A DNA stretch of 64,000 bases from Nitratidesulfovibrio sp044433065 (GCA_044433065.1 JAWXUA010000001.1:1-64000); one strand, 5' to 3'; numbered from the stretch's first letter, positions 1 to 7,897 are shown. The notes: generated by a model not told the origin, from the sequence alone. A program made the numbers and translations.

Positions 1-89
1 TTATCGCTTGCGGGTCAAAGCTCTTTGTGGCTAAGGCTTAAAAAACAATTTCGGAACTGAGTTTTTTTGTCCGTTGAAATGACTTCTTT

Positions 90-203
90 TGCCCTGTGCC
101 CCCTTCTTTGGTGTAGACCCATGTAACGTAGCGTACTGGCGTACACAGGGCAGACATCATACTATAGTGGTGTCTGCCCTGTGCCCCCTTCTTTGGTGTA
201 GAC
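90..203. repeat. 29-nt direct repeat flanking a 13-bp perfect hairpin
   Basis: A 29-nt sequence beginning TGCCCTGTGCCCCCTTCTTT occurs at 90-118 and again, identically, at 175-203. Between and overlapping them, 144-156 and 171-183 form a perfect 13-bp inverted repeat with a 14-nt loop, and the right arm shares its GCCCTGTG with the second direct repeat. It lies just downstream of the terminator of the minus-strand tRNA-Pro gene. No coding sequence is evident in 1-205. It may be a dispersed intergenic repeat or debris of an element inserted behind the tRNA. Only the repeat structure itself is seen. Confidence 0.7.
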
Positions 204-205
204 GC

Positions 206-238
206 AAAAAAAGGGCCTACAGTATTAACTGTAAGCCC
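206..238 (-). terminator. Rho-independent terminator of tRNA-Pro(TGG)
   Basis: Read on the minus strand, a ten-base stem (GGGCTTACAG with CTGTAGGCCC, one mismatch) closes a short AT loop and is followed by seven T residues. It starts about ten bases past the CCA end of the tRNA gene. Confidence 0.8.
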
Positions 239-248
239 TAAAATTTCA

Positions 249-325
249 TGGTCGGAACGACTGGATTCGAACCAGCGACCCCCTGCTCCCAAGGCAGGTG
301 CGCTACCAAACTGCGCCACGTTCCG
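249..325 (-). tRNA. tRNA-Pro (anticodon TGG)
   Basis: The 77-nt cloverleaf has the acceptor stem CGGAACG/CGTTCCG, encoded 3' CCA, a D-arm with GGCGCAGTTTGGTAGCGC, anticodon stem CCTGC/GCAGG with loop CTTGGGA giving anticodon TGG, and T-loop GGTTCGAATCC. It reads CCA and, by wobble, other proline codons. A second proline tRNA with anticodon CGG lies at about 26.5 kb. A terminator follows immediately. Confidence 0.97.
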
Positions 326-675
326 TTTTGTTTCGCCTCACCGGCGAGGCAGATAAATAGGCAAAAGCGCCGACTTATGCAAGCTTTTTTTTCACTTTTT
401 ATGCATTTTTTTTGAAAAGATTTTATTATTGGAATGTACTTTATTTTTATTGTTATAATTCAAATATTTATGACATAAGTAAAAATTAAGCTGCTATTTC
501 ATTTTTTCATAGCCGTGAGGGCCATATAAAAATAATGCCTCGTCTCGCTTAATCATCGCAATAAAAACCATTCTTAGCCATACCTTAGCTACACAGTCGC
601 CCTCCATGAAGCTCTTTCATGCCACATAGGGTGATTTGACGAACTGCCAACGTCACAGCAAAAAAAGGAGTTATT
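326..675. other. Intergenic region between tRNA-Pro and bfr
   Basis: This 350-nt, A+T-rich gap separates the divergent tRNA-Pro and bacterioferritin genes and must hold both promoters. I see a small GCCTC/GAGGC hairpin at 335-350 upstream of the tRNA and a good ribosome-binding site (AAAGGAG) eight bases before the bfr ATG. I could not pick out a convincing Fur or PerR operator or a confident promoter. Confidence 0.5.
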
Positions 676-1203
676 ATGGTTGCCAACAAAGATGAACGCA
701 GACAGCAGGTTATTGATGTTTTAAATAGGGCTCGGTCCATGGAAATCATGGCCATCAGCCAGTACATGAACCAACATTATGCGCTGGATGACCAAGACTT
801 TGGTTCCTTAGCAGGCAATATTAAGCGCATCGCCATCGACGAAATGCGTCATGCTGAAATGTTTGCCGAGCGCATCAAGGACTTAAGCGGTGAGCCCACC
901 ATCAAGCCAGCAGGCGATGTCACTCGTGGTCAAGATGTGCGCGAAGTCTTCCCCTTCGATGCTAGCCTTGAAGACAATACCATTGAAGCGTACAATAAAT
1001 TCTTGCAAATCTGCCGCGACTGCGGTGACAGCGTAAGTTCTAAGATTTTTGAGACCATCATCAATGAAGAGCAGGAGCATTACCTGTACTTTGATGACAC
1101 TGGCATGCATATCAATACCCTTGGCGATTACTACCTTGCCAAGGTTGCTGGTACGTCGTCCTCCATTGGCGAAACGTTGAGTGGTTTTGTGGCGCAGAAA
1201 TAG
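676..1203 (+). CDS. bfr: Bacterioferritin, Desulfovibrio type
   Basis: This 175-residue ferritin-fold protein stores iron as a mineral core after oxidising Fe(II) at a di-iron centre in each subunit of a 24-mer. The expected di-iron ligands are present: E23, E56, H59, E99, an acidic residue at 131/132 in NEEQEH, and H135. Met57 lies in DEMRHAE. This is the haem-ligand position in bacterioferritin, and in D. desulfuricans Bfr the same Met57 binds an iron-coproporphyrin bridging two subunits. The start has a strong Shine-Dalgarno (AAAGGAG). It is monocistronic, with a terminator about 50 bases after the stop. No rubredoxin gene, often beside Desulfovibrio bfr, is seen. It most likely serves iron storage and oxidative protection in a sulfide-rich anaerobe. 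Confidence 0.95.
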   Translation: MVANKDERRQQVIDVLNRARSMEIMAISQYMNQHYALDDQDFGSLAGNIKRIAIDEMRHAEMFAERIKDLSGEPTIKPAGDVTRGQDVREVFPFDASLEDNTIEAYNKFLQICRDCGDSVSSKIFETIINEEQEHYLYFDDTGMHINTLGDYYLAKVAGTSSSIGETLSGFVAQK

Positions 1204-1249
1204 GTCTCTGCCGCAGTTGAAAGGTATTTAAGGAACACACGCTTATTTA

Positions 1250-1278
1250 AGCCGTCTTCATGTGAGGACGGCTTTTTT
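1250..1278 (+). terminator. Rho-independent terminator after bfr
   Basis: AGCCGTC(TTC)/GAGGACGGCT forms a GC-rich stem around TTCATGTG and is followed by six T residues. Confidence 0.85.
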
Positions 1279-1401
1279 ACGCCTTTTAGGAACCTTTTAG
1301 GCAGCTGCTATCCATCGGCTATCCATAAAAAATGGCCATCGTATCAAATTTGTGCCATCTTGGGGATTTTGCAAGCGCACAACATTGTGCTATCAAAAGG
1401 C

Positions 1402-1935
1402 ATGAAAGAAAATGCACAATTCATTGAACAACATCCTATGTTTCGGCGTTTAAGTGGTCAAGTTATCTGGGCTTTGCTGGAAGAAAATGACGCAAGCCAA
1501 GAAGAATGTGGCCTCTTTATGGATACCTTTTATGAGCGATTTCAAGCCATGGTCCGTGTGCTCGCACGTACAAAGTCCCATCCTTCTGGCTATATACGCA
1601 TTACAGCTGGTAAGGCCCACGACATCTTGCCAACAGCTTTGCCAACGGGTGCTGAAGGCTGCAAAGGCTGTGTGGGCTGTTCCTCTTTGGCTGGGACCAT
1701 CTACCCTGCTTCCATGCCCAAGCTCATAGAACATTTGCCACCCTATTCCATTGGCTGTTCTTTAGGGATGGAATTTCTTAAAGCTTTACCTGAACTTTCT
1801 GAGGCGAAAGCGGCAAATAAGGCAGATGTTATTGTCCAAGACGCTCTGCCAGAAGTCTCCTATCAGCTTTGTTGCCCACGTCGTCCTCTTTCTCGAATTA
1901 TCCTTGCCATGAGAGAAAACGAACCGCTATTCTAG
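1402..1935 (+). CDS. Unrecognised small Cys-rich protein
   Basis: I do not recognise the family. The protein has 177 residues from ATG 1402. A TTG at 1360 would add 14 residues, but ATG 1402 with AAAAGG just before it looks more natural. The N-terminal half is predicted helical and uncharged-to-acidic. The middle carries a tight cluster GCKGCVGCSS (C-x2-C-x2-C), then a further IGCSLG, and near the C-terminus LCCPRRPLSR. This cysteine spacing could bind a metal or an Fe-S cluster, but that is inference. There is no signal peptide or membrane segment. The next gene starts 48 bases downstream on the same strand, so the two are probably co-transcribed. Confidence 0.7.
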   Translation: MKENAQFIEQHPMFRRLSGQVIWALLEENDASQEECGLFMDTFYERFQAMVRVLARTKSHPSGYIRITAGKAHDILPTALPTGAEGCKGCVGCSSLAGTIYPASMPKLIEHLPPYSIGCSLGMEFLKALPELSEAKAANKADVIVQDALPEVSYQLCCPRRPLSRIILAMRENEPLF

Positions 1936-1983
1936 CATTGTTTGGCCCTTTGGCCCGACAATTTTAGGAAAGTGAGGTTCGCT

Positions 1984-2853
1984 ATGAATTTGACCAATGA
2001 TGGGGCTGGCACATGGTTTAGTAATGCTGGAACTCTTGGCACTGTGGGGCTTGTAGGTGCGCTCATATGCGCTTTGCTGGCCATTATGTTCTTGATTAAG
2101 CAATATAAGGGACAAGCCAAAGCATCTACAATGACACGGCTTTTTCTGATTTTAGCTCTTATCTTTTTGCTCGTTGCACGTTTTGCGCCGCAAGAAAATA
2201 TGGTTCTATCAGAAATGCACGGCACGACTGCTCAAAACATGGGACAAAGCATGGCCCAAAGTATGGAGCAGAGTCTAGAGCATGAGGCTGAGGCGTTACT
2301 AAGCAAAGCTCAGGAAGAAATGAACCATGCAGCCTCCTTCATTGAAGATGGTTTAGACAGTCTTGTACACGAAGATAATCTGGAATTACAAAGTCTTGAG
2401 GATGATTTTGAAGCGGAGATAAATCAAAGCGAAGCGGAGCTTAACGAAGGTTTGCATGGCGGTATTGAGGCGGAAACTGATCAGGCTATCAATGAGATTG
2501 ATAGTGCCTTTGATGATCTGCTTACTCCGTACATGGCAAGTGGCCCATACATGACAAGCGGTGCAGGCAGCGTTGAAGGCGAAGCTGTGGCCAGCATGGA
2601 CATGTATGCCTTGAATGCCGCAAAGTCTGTGGACGGTGTGCATGCTGCCCAGTGGAACGCCAGCATGTTGCCAGATTTACAGCTTGATGTTGTAGCCGAT
2701 GTGACGCCAGAAAGTGCCATCCCTCTGATGAATACCTTGTGCACCACCTTGTCCGATAATACCACACAACCAGTCACCGTATCCGTCAAAGACCTTGAGG
2801 GTGGACATATTGCACGGCAGATGTGCGGCGTCCTCACGCAAGGTGTGGACTAG
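1984..2853 (+). CDS. Unrecognised two-helix membrane protein with acidic helical domain
   Basis: The start at ATG 1984 is chosen because GTGAGG precedes it; an upstream in-frame codon at 1942 has no ribosome-binding site. The 289-residue protein begins with a short polar segment. Two hydrophobic helices follow at about residues 19-42 and 52-65, joined by a basic loop (KQYKGQAKAS), so the loop should be cytoplasmic and both ends periplasmic. Residues about 75-170 are strongly acidic, Gln/Glu-rich and probably coiled coil, with local repetition (GQSMAQSMEQSLEHE). The C-terminal part (about 200-289) looks globular. The family is unknown. A bidirectional-looking terminator lies 55 bases downstream. 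Confidence 0.7.
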   Translation: MNLTNDGAGTWFSNAGTLGTVGLVGALICALLAIMFLIKQYKGQAKASTMTRLFLILALIFLLVARFAPQENMVLSEMHGTTAQNMGQSMAQSMEQSLEHEAEALLSKAQEEMNHAASFIEDGLDSLVHEDNLELQSLEDDFEAEINQSEAELNEGLHGGIEAETDQAINEIDSAFDDLLTPYMASGPYMTSGAGSVEGEAVASMDMYALNAAKSVDGVHAAQWNASMLPDLQLDVVADVTPESAIPLMNTLCTTLSDNTTQPVTVSVKDLEGGHIARQMCGVLTQGVD

Positions 2854-2907
2854 TTTTCCAGCATCTTTGTTTTTGCCTTCAAGCTTTCCCCCATAGACCA
2901 ACAAAAA

Positions 2908-2946
2908 AAGCATGGCTTTCTTCATTGAAAGCCATGCTTTTTTTAT
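2908..2946 (+). terminator. Rho-independent terminator, probably bidirectional
   Basis: AAGCATGGCTTTC and GAAAGCCATGCTT form a perfect 13-bp stem around TTCATT. An A-run sits on the left and a T-run on the right, so it can stop the plus-strand gene and possibly also transcription from the minus-strand gene ending at 3140. Confidence 0.85.
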
Positions 2947-3073
2947 GCTTTTTAACATACGTTCTAGGTATGTCGTCAAACTACAACTAAGTACAACTTT
3001 TCCCCCCATGCGCCGTAAACGTTCTTAAAAAACGTTACCCACATCGCAAATAAAAGTCTTTGAAAGGGATGGG

Positions 3074-3140
3074 GGTCTGGGGGAAGGGCAAACTTTCTCC
3101 AGAACGTTTGCCCTTCCTCCAGTCTAACTAGCCCCAGACC
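3074..3140. repeat. Nested palindromic intergenic element (copy 1)
   Basis: The inner perfect 12-bp stem is GGAAGGGCAAAC (3082-3093) with GTTTGCCCTTCC (3106-3117). An outer arm GGTCTGGGG (3074-3082) is complementary to 3132-3140, which overlaps the stop codon of the minus-strand gene. There is no T-run, so it is not a standard terminator. A related palindrome with the same CTGGGG-AAGG-AAACTTT pattern lies at 5862-5895. Palindromes of this G-run/A-tract style are common between genes in Desulfovibrio, from general knowledge and not checked here. Confidence 0.6.
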
Positions 3141-4657
3141 TACGCGGCCTTAGGGTCCGTTCCATGGTAGAAATTCAATTCATTCAAGGTACTTGTACCA
3201 TCAGCATGGACATCGTACTGGAAGCCACCAGCGAGGGCATGCCCTTCTGGACGGGTGAACGTCATGCGAATGTCGCCATTCTCTTGCTTGGCCACGTCGA
3301 TATTCATGGCAGCGTGTTCAGACTTAGGCGCACCTGTGAAGGACGAAAGGTTACGCATAAGTGCCAAGCCTGATTGGCTCATGGCGTACATGACAGAGAC
3401 AGCCTGCTTACCGTTGCCGCACATCTGGGTAACTTCATGCTTAATAGCCGAAGTGATGGAGCTCTTTTCACCAGATTTGTAGGCAGTCACATCATCTTCC
3501 TGCATCTTGCTGGTATCATTGACGTCAATGGTTGTGGTCGAGCCAGCACCACTAAAGCTGAAATTGGAGTGTGCGCCGCCATCTTCTAAGCCCATGCGCT
3601 TTAAGTCAACGCCAAGCTGCACTTCCGCAGTATCAACAGTGCCGTTGGTGGCCCCGTTGCCAAGAGTTGGCAAGCTGAAGCATGCATCCTTGGTTACAGC
3701 ACCGTTATTCATTTCAAGTTCAATGGCTGCGTCATATTTCATGCCAACTACTAAGCCCATGGCAGACAATACCGTAGCACCCTTGTCTTCCAAATCCTGA
3801 AAAATCGCGTCCTCAAGCTGTTTACCCATGTGGGATAAAGGATCCCCAAACTTTGGAGGCATTTCTTTATCTCCCATGCAGGCATTCCACACAGTATCAG
3901 GACGCAATGCCCCATTAGGCTGTGCTTCGCGCATGGTGTCCAGTTTTTCTAATATCAGGGACATACCGGGCTGCGATTCTGCATTGTGTCCACCAGATGT
4001 TGCCATAAGGATGGCCATATCCTCTTTATTGTGTTCTGGGATACGCGCCGATATATCGGTATAATGTTGCAATCCAGCATCATTTTTCAAGGCTTCATAG
4101 TTTGTCTTGCAGGTATCGACGATGGTAGCAACGTGCTCACGGATAGCTGCTGGCGTGATAATCTTGTCGGCAGTATTGCTCGCCATGTTCGTGACAGAAG
4201 CCTTTAATGCGCTCACAAAGGTATCTTTCTGCCCTTCTGGAAGGCCAGTCTCAGCAAAGCCGGCATCTGCTTGCTGTTCAAAGTCAGCACCCGTCATATA
4301 GGATTCAGCCATGGGGCCATTCAATCTGAGCAATTCATTCTTTGTGGTAATAGCCTCATTTAAAACACTGCGTATGGTCCCAGCATTTAAGGCTTTTCCC
4401 GAAGACCGAAGATTGTCGAGGCGCGCTCCAGCCATATCACCAATTTGCTGACCATACTTTGCTGTAATGGCTTGGTGAAACTTATCGATGGTTGCTTGTC
4501 TGTCTACCTTGTCTGAGAAAAAGGCTTTAACAGAACCCATCTGCTGATTACCTTTCATGACAACGCGTGAGCTATCAGAACCAGCGTTATTAACAGCCCT
4601 TGTGAATTGGTTCAGCGTTTGTGTCGCCTGTGTTTGATTCATCCCACCTACGCTCAT
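3140..4657 (-). CDS. Putative type III secretion substrate (effector-like), unrecognised family
   Basis: The 505-residue protein is read from ATG 4657, which has an excellent Shine-Dalgarno (AAGGGAG). The in-frame extension to 4717 lacks one. There is no Sec signal peptide and no membrane helix. The N-terminus is rich in Ser, Gln, Asn and Thr (MSVGGMNQTQATQTLNQ), which is compatible with a type III secretion signal. The remainder alternates helical stretches with Gly/Asn/Asp-rich beta-like regions in the last 200 residues, including MYAMSQSGLALMRNLSSFTG. No catalytic motif was recognised. The strongest clue is context: the gene immediately upstream encodes a CesT-type secretion chaperone, and effector genes commonly follow their chaperone. 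Effector function is inferred, and no secretion apparatus gene is in the window. Confidence 0.6.
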   Translation of the reverse strand: MSVGGMNQTQATQTLNQFTRAVNNAGSDSSRVVMKGNQQMGSVKAFFSDKVDRQATIDKFHQAITAKYGQQIGDMAGARLDNLRSSGKALNAGTIRSVLNEAITTKNELLRLNGPMAESYMTGADFEQQADAGFAETGLPEGQKDTFVSALKASVTNMASNTADKIITPAAIREHVATIVDTCKTNYEALKNDAGLQHYTDISARIPEHNKEDMAILMATSGGHNAESQPGMSLILEKLDTMREAQPNGALRPDTVWNACMGDKEMPPKFGDPLSHMGKQLEDAIFQDLEDKGATVLSAMGLVVGMKYDAAIELEMNNGAVTKDACFSLPTLGNGATNGTVDTAEVQLGVDLKRMGLEDGGAHSNFSFSGAGSTTTIDVNDTSKMQEDDVTAYKSGEKSSITSAIKHEVTQMCGNGKQAVSVMYAMSQSGLALMRNLSSFTGAPKSEHAAMNIDVAKQENGDIRMTFTRPEGHALAGGFQYDVHADGTSTLNELNFYHGTDPKAA

Positions 4658-4682
4658 GGTAACTCCCTTATGCTCAACGAAG

Positions 4683-4688
4683 ATTATA
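4683..4688 (-). promoter_or_regulatory. Possible -10 box of the effector-like gene
   Basis: A perfect TATAAT on the minus strand lies 25 bases before ATG 4657, in the 157-nt gap behind the chaperone gene. The matching -35 is poor (AATGCC at 17-base spacing), so a separate promoter for the effector-like gene is only possible. Confidence 0.35.
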
Positions 4689-4814
4689 CGATAGCCAACA
4701 AGCTTGGCATTATGCAACGACGTGCAATAAAGTTGGCAGATGCAAACAAAATTGGCACCTTTATGTGTACTCTGTAGTCACTGCAAATACAATGCCAGAT
4801 TGCCAAGTATGCAA

Positions 4815-5300
4815 CTAAATTCTAATCATGTGCTGCATGAGGAAAGCTTCGTGCTCACTTGCGCTTAAAGGTCCTGGCTCGTTTGTGCCTTCAGTAAGCT
4901 CAGCACAGCGGACGGTCCAATGCTCAGCAACACGCACAAAATTTTCTACAACATGAATTATTTTCTCCACGTCGAGGGTGCGCATGGGCAGAATAATTTG
5001 CAAAAGAACCATGCCAAGCTCTTTACTGATGGACAGCGTTGCACCAGCCGTCTCCACATAGAAGGCTTGACCTTCGAGAAGAGCTTCGTAGTAGGCCTTC
5101 ATGGTCGCATCATCGGCATGGTCTGGCAAATCAGCCACAGCGGCATACATCAAAATTTGATCTGGTTCTTCAAGATATTTCAAGGTAATCAAGGTATCTT
5201 CTATGCCCAACATGGCATAGCTTTCATCCTCAATGCGTAATTCGCCCATTTCCAAGCGTTGGCCAAAACCTTGAAGCAGATTAGAAAATGCATTGGACAT
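4815..5300 (-). CDS. CesT/SycE-type type III secretion chaperone
   Basis: This 161-residue acidic protein follows the layout of class I type III secretion chaperones, which hold one effector's N-terminal region in a secretion-competent state as a dimer. Visible signs are an amphipathic N-terminal helix (FSNLLQGFGQRLEM), a beta strand region with LITLKYLEEPDQILMYAAVADLP, the helix YYEALLEGQAFYVETAGATLSIS, then KELGMVLLQIILPMRTLDVEKI, and a long final helix ending FVRVAEHW. This order and spacing resembles the Tir chaperone (CesT) family as I know it. A good ribosome-binding site (AGGAG) precedes the ATG. A gene for a 505-residue unrecognised protein follows 157 bases downstream, fitting a chaperone-substrate pair. 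Family assignment rests on pattern and not on a search. Confidence 0.7.
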   Translation of the reverse strand: MSNAFSNLLQGFGQRLEMGELRIEDESYAMLGIEDTLITLKYLEEPDQILMYAAVADLPDHADDATMKAYYEALLEGQAFYVETAGATLSISKELGMVLLQIILPMRTLDVEKIIHVVENFVRVAEHWTVRCAELTEGTNEPGPLSASEHEAFLMQHMIRI

Positions 5301-5322
5301 AAAGACTCCTTATAAAAATTTC

Positions 5323-5357
5323 TAAAAAAAGCCATACTCCAAATAAGAAGTATAGCC
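5323..5357 (-). terminator. Rho-independent terminator after yccF
   Basis: On the minus strand, GCTATACT and AGTATGGC pair (one G-T) around a 10-base loop and run into seven T residues. It separates yccF from the chaperone gene whose ATG is only about 20 bases further, so that gene needs a very close promoter or read-through. Confidence 0.75.
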
Positions 5358-5368
5358 ATTAATTTCAA

Positions 5369-5830
5369 TTAGTTACCATTTCTCATATTGAACACAGCGC
5401 GTTCAGCATTGGCTTTCATAGCAGCTTCAGCAACTTCAACGGGCACAACAGTCTTGCCAACTGGTGCAAGGGCGATGCCTGCGAGCTTTAAATGTTGCCA
5501 TGCAAAAGGAATACCAATAATCGTAATGGCGCAACAGATTGCGGAACCAACGTGGCCAAGAGCAAGCCAGATACCGGCAAAGATAAACCAAATTATATTG
5601 CCAATGGTCCCAAGTGTGCCAGTGCCAATGTCCTCTACGCCAGTGAGCTCATCCCTGCTTATGGCAACCTTCCCAAAGGGAAAAAACGAAAAGGCACCCA
5701 TGACAAAGCACGCCTTCGCCCATGGAATGCCGATAATAGTAATAAAAGCAAAGACGCCTGTAATCCACCACGCTAAGCCCATGAAAAAACCACCAAAAAT
5801 AAACCAAAAGACGTTACCAAGCAGACTCAT
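5369..5830 (-). CDS. yccF: YccF family inner membrane protein
   Basis: The 153-residue protein starts at ATG 5830, which has a perfect AGGAGG eight bases upstream. The longer in-frame reading crosses a palindrome and is rejected. It consists of two related halves, each with hydrophobic helices followed by the hallmark TIIGIPWAKACF.../TIIGIPFAWQHLK and a PFG or APVG turn. This is the duplicated YccF domain. The function of YccF proteins is not established. Four or so membrane segments are expected. It follows metG on the same strand, with a palindrome between, and has its own terminator. Confidence 0.9.
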   Translation of the reverse strand: MSLLGNVFWFIFGGFFMGLAWWITGVFAFITIIGIPWAKACFVMGAFSFFPFGKVAISRDELTGVEDIGTGTLGTIGNIIWFIFAGIWLALGHVGSAICCAITIIGIPFAWQHLKLAGIALAPVGKTVVPVEVAEAAMKANAERAVFNMRNGN

Positions 5831-5861
5831 GAGACCTCCTGTTGGACTTTTGTTTTGTGGT

Positions 5862-5895
5862 TGGGGAAGGAAATTTTTGAAAAAGTTTCCTTCCC
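5862..5895. repeat. Palindromic intergenic element (copy 2)
   Basis: GGGGAAGGAAA and TTTCCTTCCCC flank an A/T-rich centre between metG and yccF. It shares the pattern of the element at 3074-3140. With no T-run on either side, it may act as a weak metG terminator, an mRNA-stabilising hairpin, or a dispersed repeat. Confidence 0.6.
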
Positions 5896-5914
5896 CAGTC
5901 ATCATAATCTTGCC

Positions 5915-7897
5915 CTAACTAACCTTGCTGCCGGCATCGACGGGACCAGAGACTGCTACGAGCTCCATGCCTTCGCCTTGGCGCACGGCAAGGATCATGC
6001 CTTGGGACTCGAGTCCGCGGAGTTTACGTGGTGCGAGGTTGGCGACGACAGCTACTTGACGTCCGACGAGCTGTTCGGGTTCAAAGTAGGCTGCGAGTCC
6101 TGCGACGATTTGACGAGGCTTTTCTTCACCGAGATCCACTTCAACGCGGAGTAACTTGTCTGCATTGGGGTGACGTTCTGCGACGAGGACGGTGCCCATG
6201 CGGATGTCGACCTTTTGGAAATCGGTGAAGTCGATGAATGCTGGCTCTTCTGGGTTAGCAGGTGGAGCTGCATCTGTTTTGGTCACAGGGGCCGCATCAG
6301 CAGGAGCGGCCTTTTTCTTTTCTTTTTTAGGCTTTTGGGGCTTTTCTGGTGCTTCTTCCTTGGCGATTTCTACGCGTGGGAAGAGGTTAGATGCTGCGGC
6401 AACGGTTGTGCCAGCTTGCAGAGCACCCCACATGGCACCCTCTTCACGAAGGTTTACGGTATTGGGATCAAATTCAATGCCGAGCTGAGCGAGCATGGCG
6501 ACGGAAGAGTCGGGCATGACTGGCCAGAGATGGACGGCAACTTTGCGCATGCTTTCGAGAAGCACGTACATGACTGTGCCGAGGCGAGCGGTATCGCCTT
6601 GCTTGAAGAGGGTCCATGGTGCGGCTGAGTCAACGTATTTATTGAGTGCACGCACAAGTTCCCAAAGGGATTCAAGGGCATTGGAGAAACGTACGCGGTC
6701 GAAAAGCTCGCAGAAATTGCGCTGTGCATCGGTGGCTAACTGGCGGATGGCGTCGTCAGCTTCGGTATAGTCAGCAGGTGCAGGAATGACACCGTCAAAG
6801 TATTTGGCGGTCATGGAGAGCACACGGCTGTAGAGATTGCCAAGGTCGTTAGCAAGGTCTGCGTTGAGGCGCATGACGAGAGCTTCTTCGGAGAAGGAAG
6901 CGTCGCTACCAAAGTGCATTTCACGCAAGAGGAAGTAGCGGAAAGCACTGAGGCCGTAGCGGTCAATCATGTCTAGCGGCTCAATAACGTTGCCAAGAGA
7001 CTTGGACATTTTGGTGTCGCGCACAAGCCAGTAGCCGTGTACATTGAGGTGATTGTAAGGCTCAAGACCTGCGGCTTTGAGCATGGTTGGCCAGAAAATG
7101 GCGTGCGGCTTCAAGATATCCTTGGCTACAAGGTGCTGAACACCAGGCCAGTAGGTGGCAAAGCCTTCACCGTTGGGCCAGTCTTGAGCTGAAATGTAGT
7201 TAATGAGCGCATCAAACCATACATAGCTGACGTAATCGGTATCAAATGGAAGCTCAACGCCCCAAGTAAGACGGGACTTAGGACGGGAGATGCAAAGGTC
7301 TTCCAATGCACCGCTTTCGAGCATGGAAAGAACTTCGTTGCGGTAACGTTCTGGACGGATGTAATCTGGGTTGTCGAGAATGTATTGCTTGAGCCAGTCT
7401 TGGTACTTTGACATGCGGAAAAAGTAATTCTTTTCAGCAATGTATTCTGGTTTAACTTGGTGCTGTGGGCAAAGACCGTTTTCCAGTTCTTTTTCAGTGT
7501 AAAAACGTTCACAACCTGTGCAATAGTGACCACCATATTCACCAAAATAGATATCACCATTGTCGTAGACGCGTTGCATGAACTCTTGCACAATCTTTTT
7601 GTGCTTTTCATCAGTGGTGCGGATAAATTGATCATTGCTTGCGCCAAGGTGTGGCAAGAGATTGCGGAATTGCGTGCTTACTCCATCAACAAATTCTTGA
7701 GGAGAAATACCTGCTTTTTCAGCGGCTTGAACAATTTTATCGCCGTGTTCATCGGTGCCTGTCAAGAAGTAGGTTTCTTTACCAAGCAGGCTGTGGAAGC
7801 GGCGCATGGTGTCTGCTACAATGGTTGTATAGGCGTGTCCAAGGTGTGGACGGGCATTTACGTAGTAAATTGGGGTGGTTATAAAGAAGCTATCCAT
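5915..7897 (-). CDS. metG: Methionyl-tRNA synthetase
   Basis: The 660-residue class I synthetase charges tRNA-Met and initiator tRNA with methionine using ATP. The HIGH-type motif is HLGH at residues 18-21 and the KMSKS loop is at 295-299. The single zinc knuckle has C126, C129, C143 and H146, matching the Thermus-type Cys3-His site. An anticodon-binding helical domain follows. A Lys/Ala/Pro-rich linker at about 515-560 then leads to a C-terminal tRNA-binding OB-fold (Trbp111-like; VDIRMGTVLVAERHPNADKLL). It is complete. It starts 27 bases after the PSP1/RicT-like gene, so the two form an operon. Confidence 0.98.
   Translation of the reverse strand: MDSFFITTPIYYVNARPHLGHAYTTIVADTMRRFHSLLGKETYFLTGTDEHGDKIVQAAEKAGISPQEFVDGVSTQFRNLLPHLGASNDQFIRTTDEKHKKIVQEFMQRVYDNGDIYFGEYGGHYCTGCERFYTEKELENGLCPQHQVKPEYIAEKNYFFRMSKYQDWLKQYILDNPDYIRPERYRNEVLSMLESGALEDLCISRPKSRLTWGVELPFDTDYVSYVWFDALINYISAQDWPNGEGFATYWPGVQHLVAKDILKPHAIFWPTMLKAAGLEPYNHLNVHGYWLVRDTKMSKSLGNVIEPLDMIDRYGLSAFRYFLLREMHFGSDASFSEEALVMRLNADLANDLGNLYSRVLSMTAKYFDGVIPAPADYTEADDAIRQLATDAQRNFCELFDRVRFSNALESLWELVRALNKYVDSAAPWTLFKQGDTARLGTVMYVLLESMRKVAVHLWPVMPDSSVAMLAQLGIEFDPNTVNLREEGAMWGALQAGTTVAAASNLFPRVEIAKEEAPEKPQKPKKEKKKAAPADAAPVTKTDAAPPANPEEPAFIDFTDFQKVDIRMGTVLVAERHPNADKLLRVEVDLGEEKPRQIVAGLAAYFEPEQLVGRQVAVVANLAPRKLRGLESQGMILAVRQGEGMELVAVSGPVDAGSKVS

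Noticed and set aside
38..319. 93-codon reading on the minus strand at the left edge
   Set aside because: It runs through the tRNA-Pro gene, its terminator and the intergenic repeat, so it is not a gene.
7126..7647. 173-codon alternative-frame reading inside metG
   Set aside because: It lies fully within the conserved catalytic core of metG and its sequence has no independent signals.
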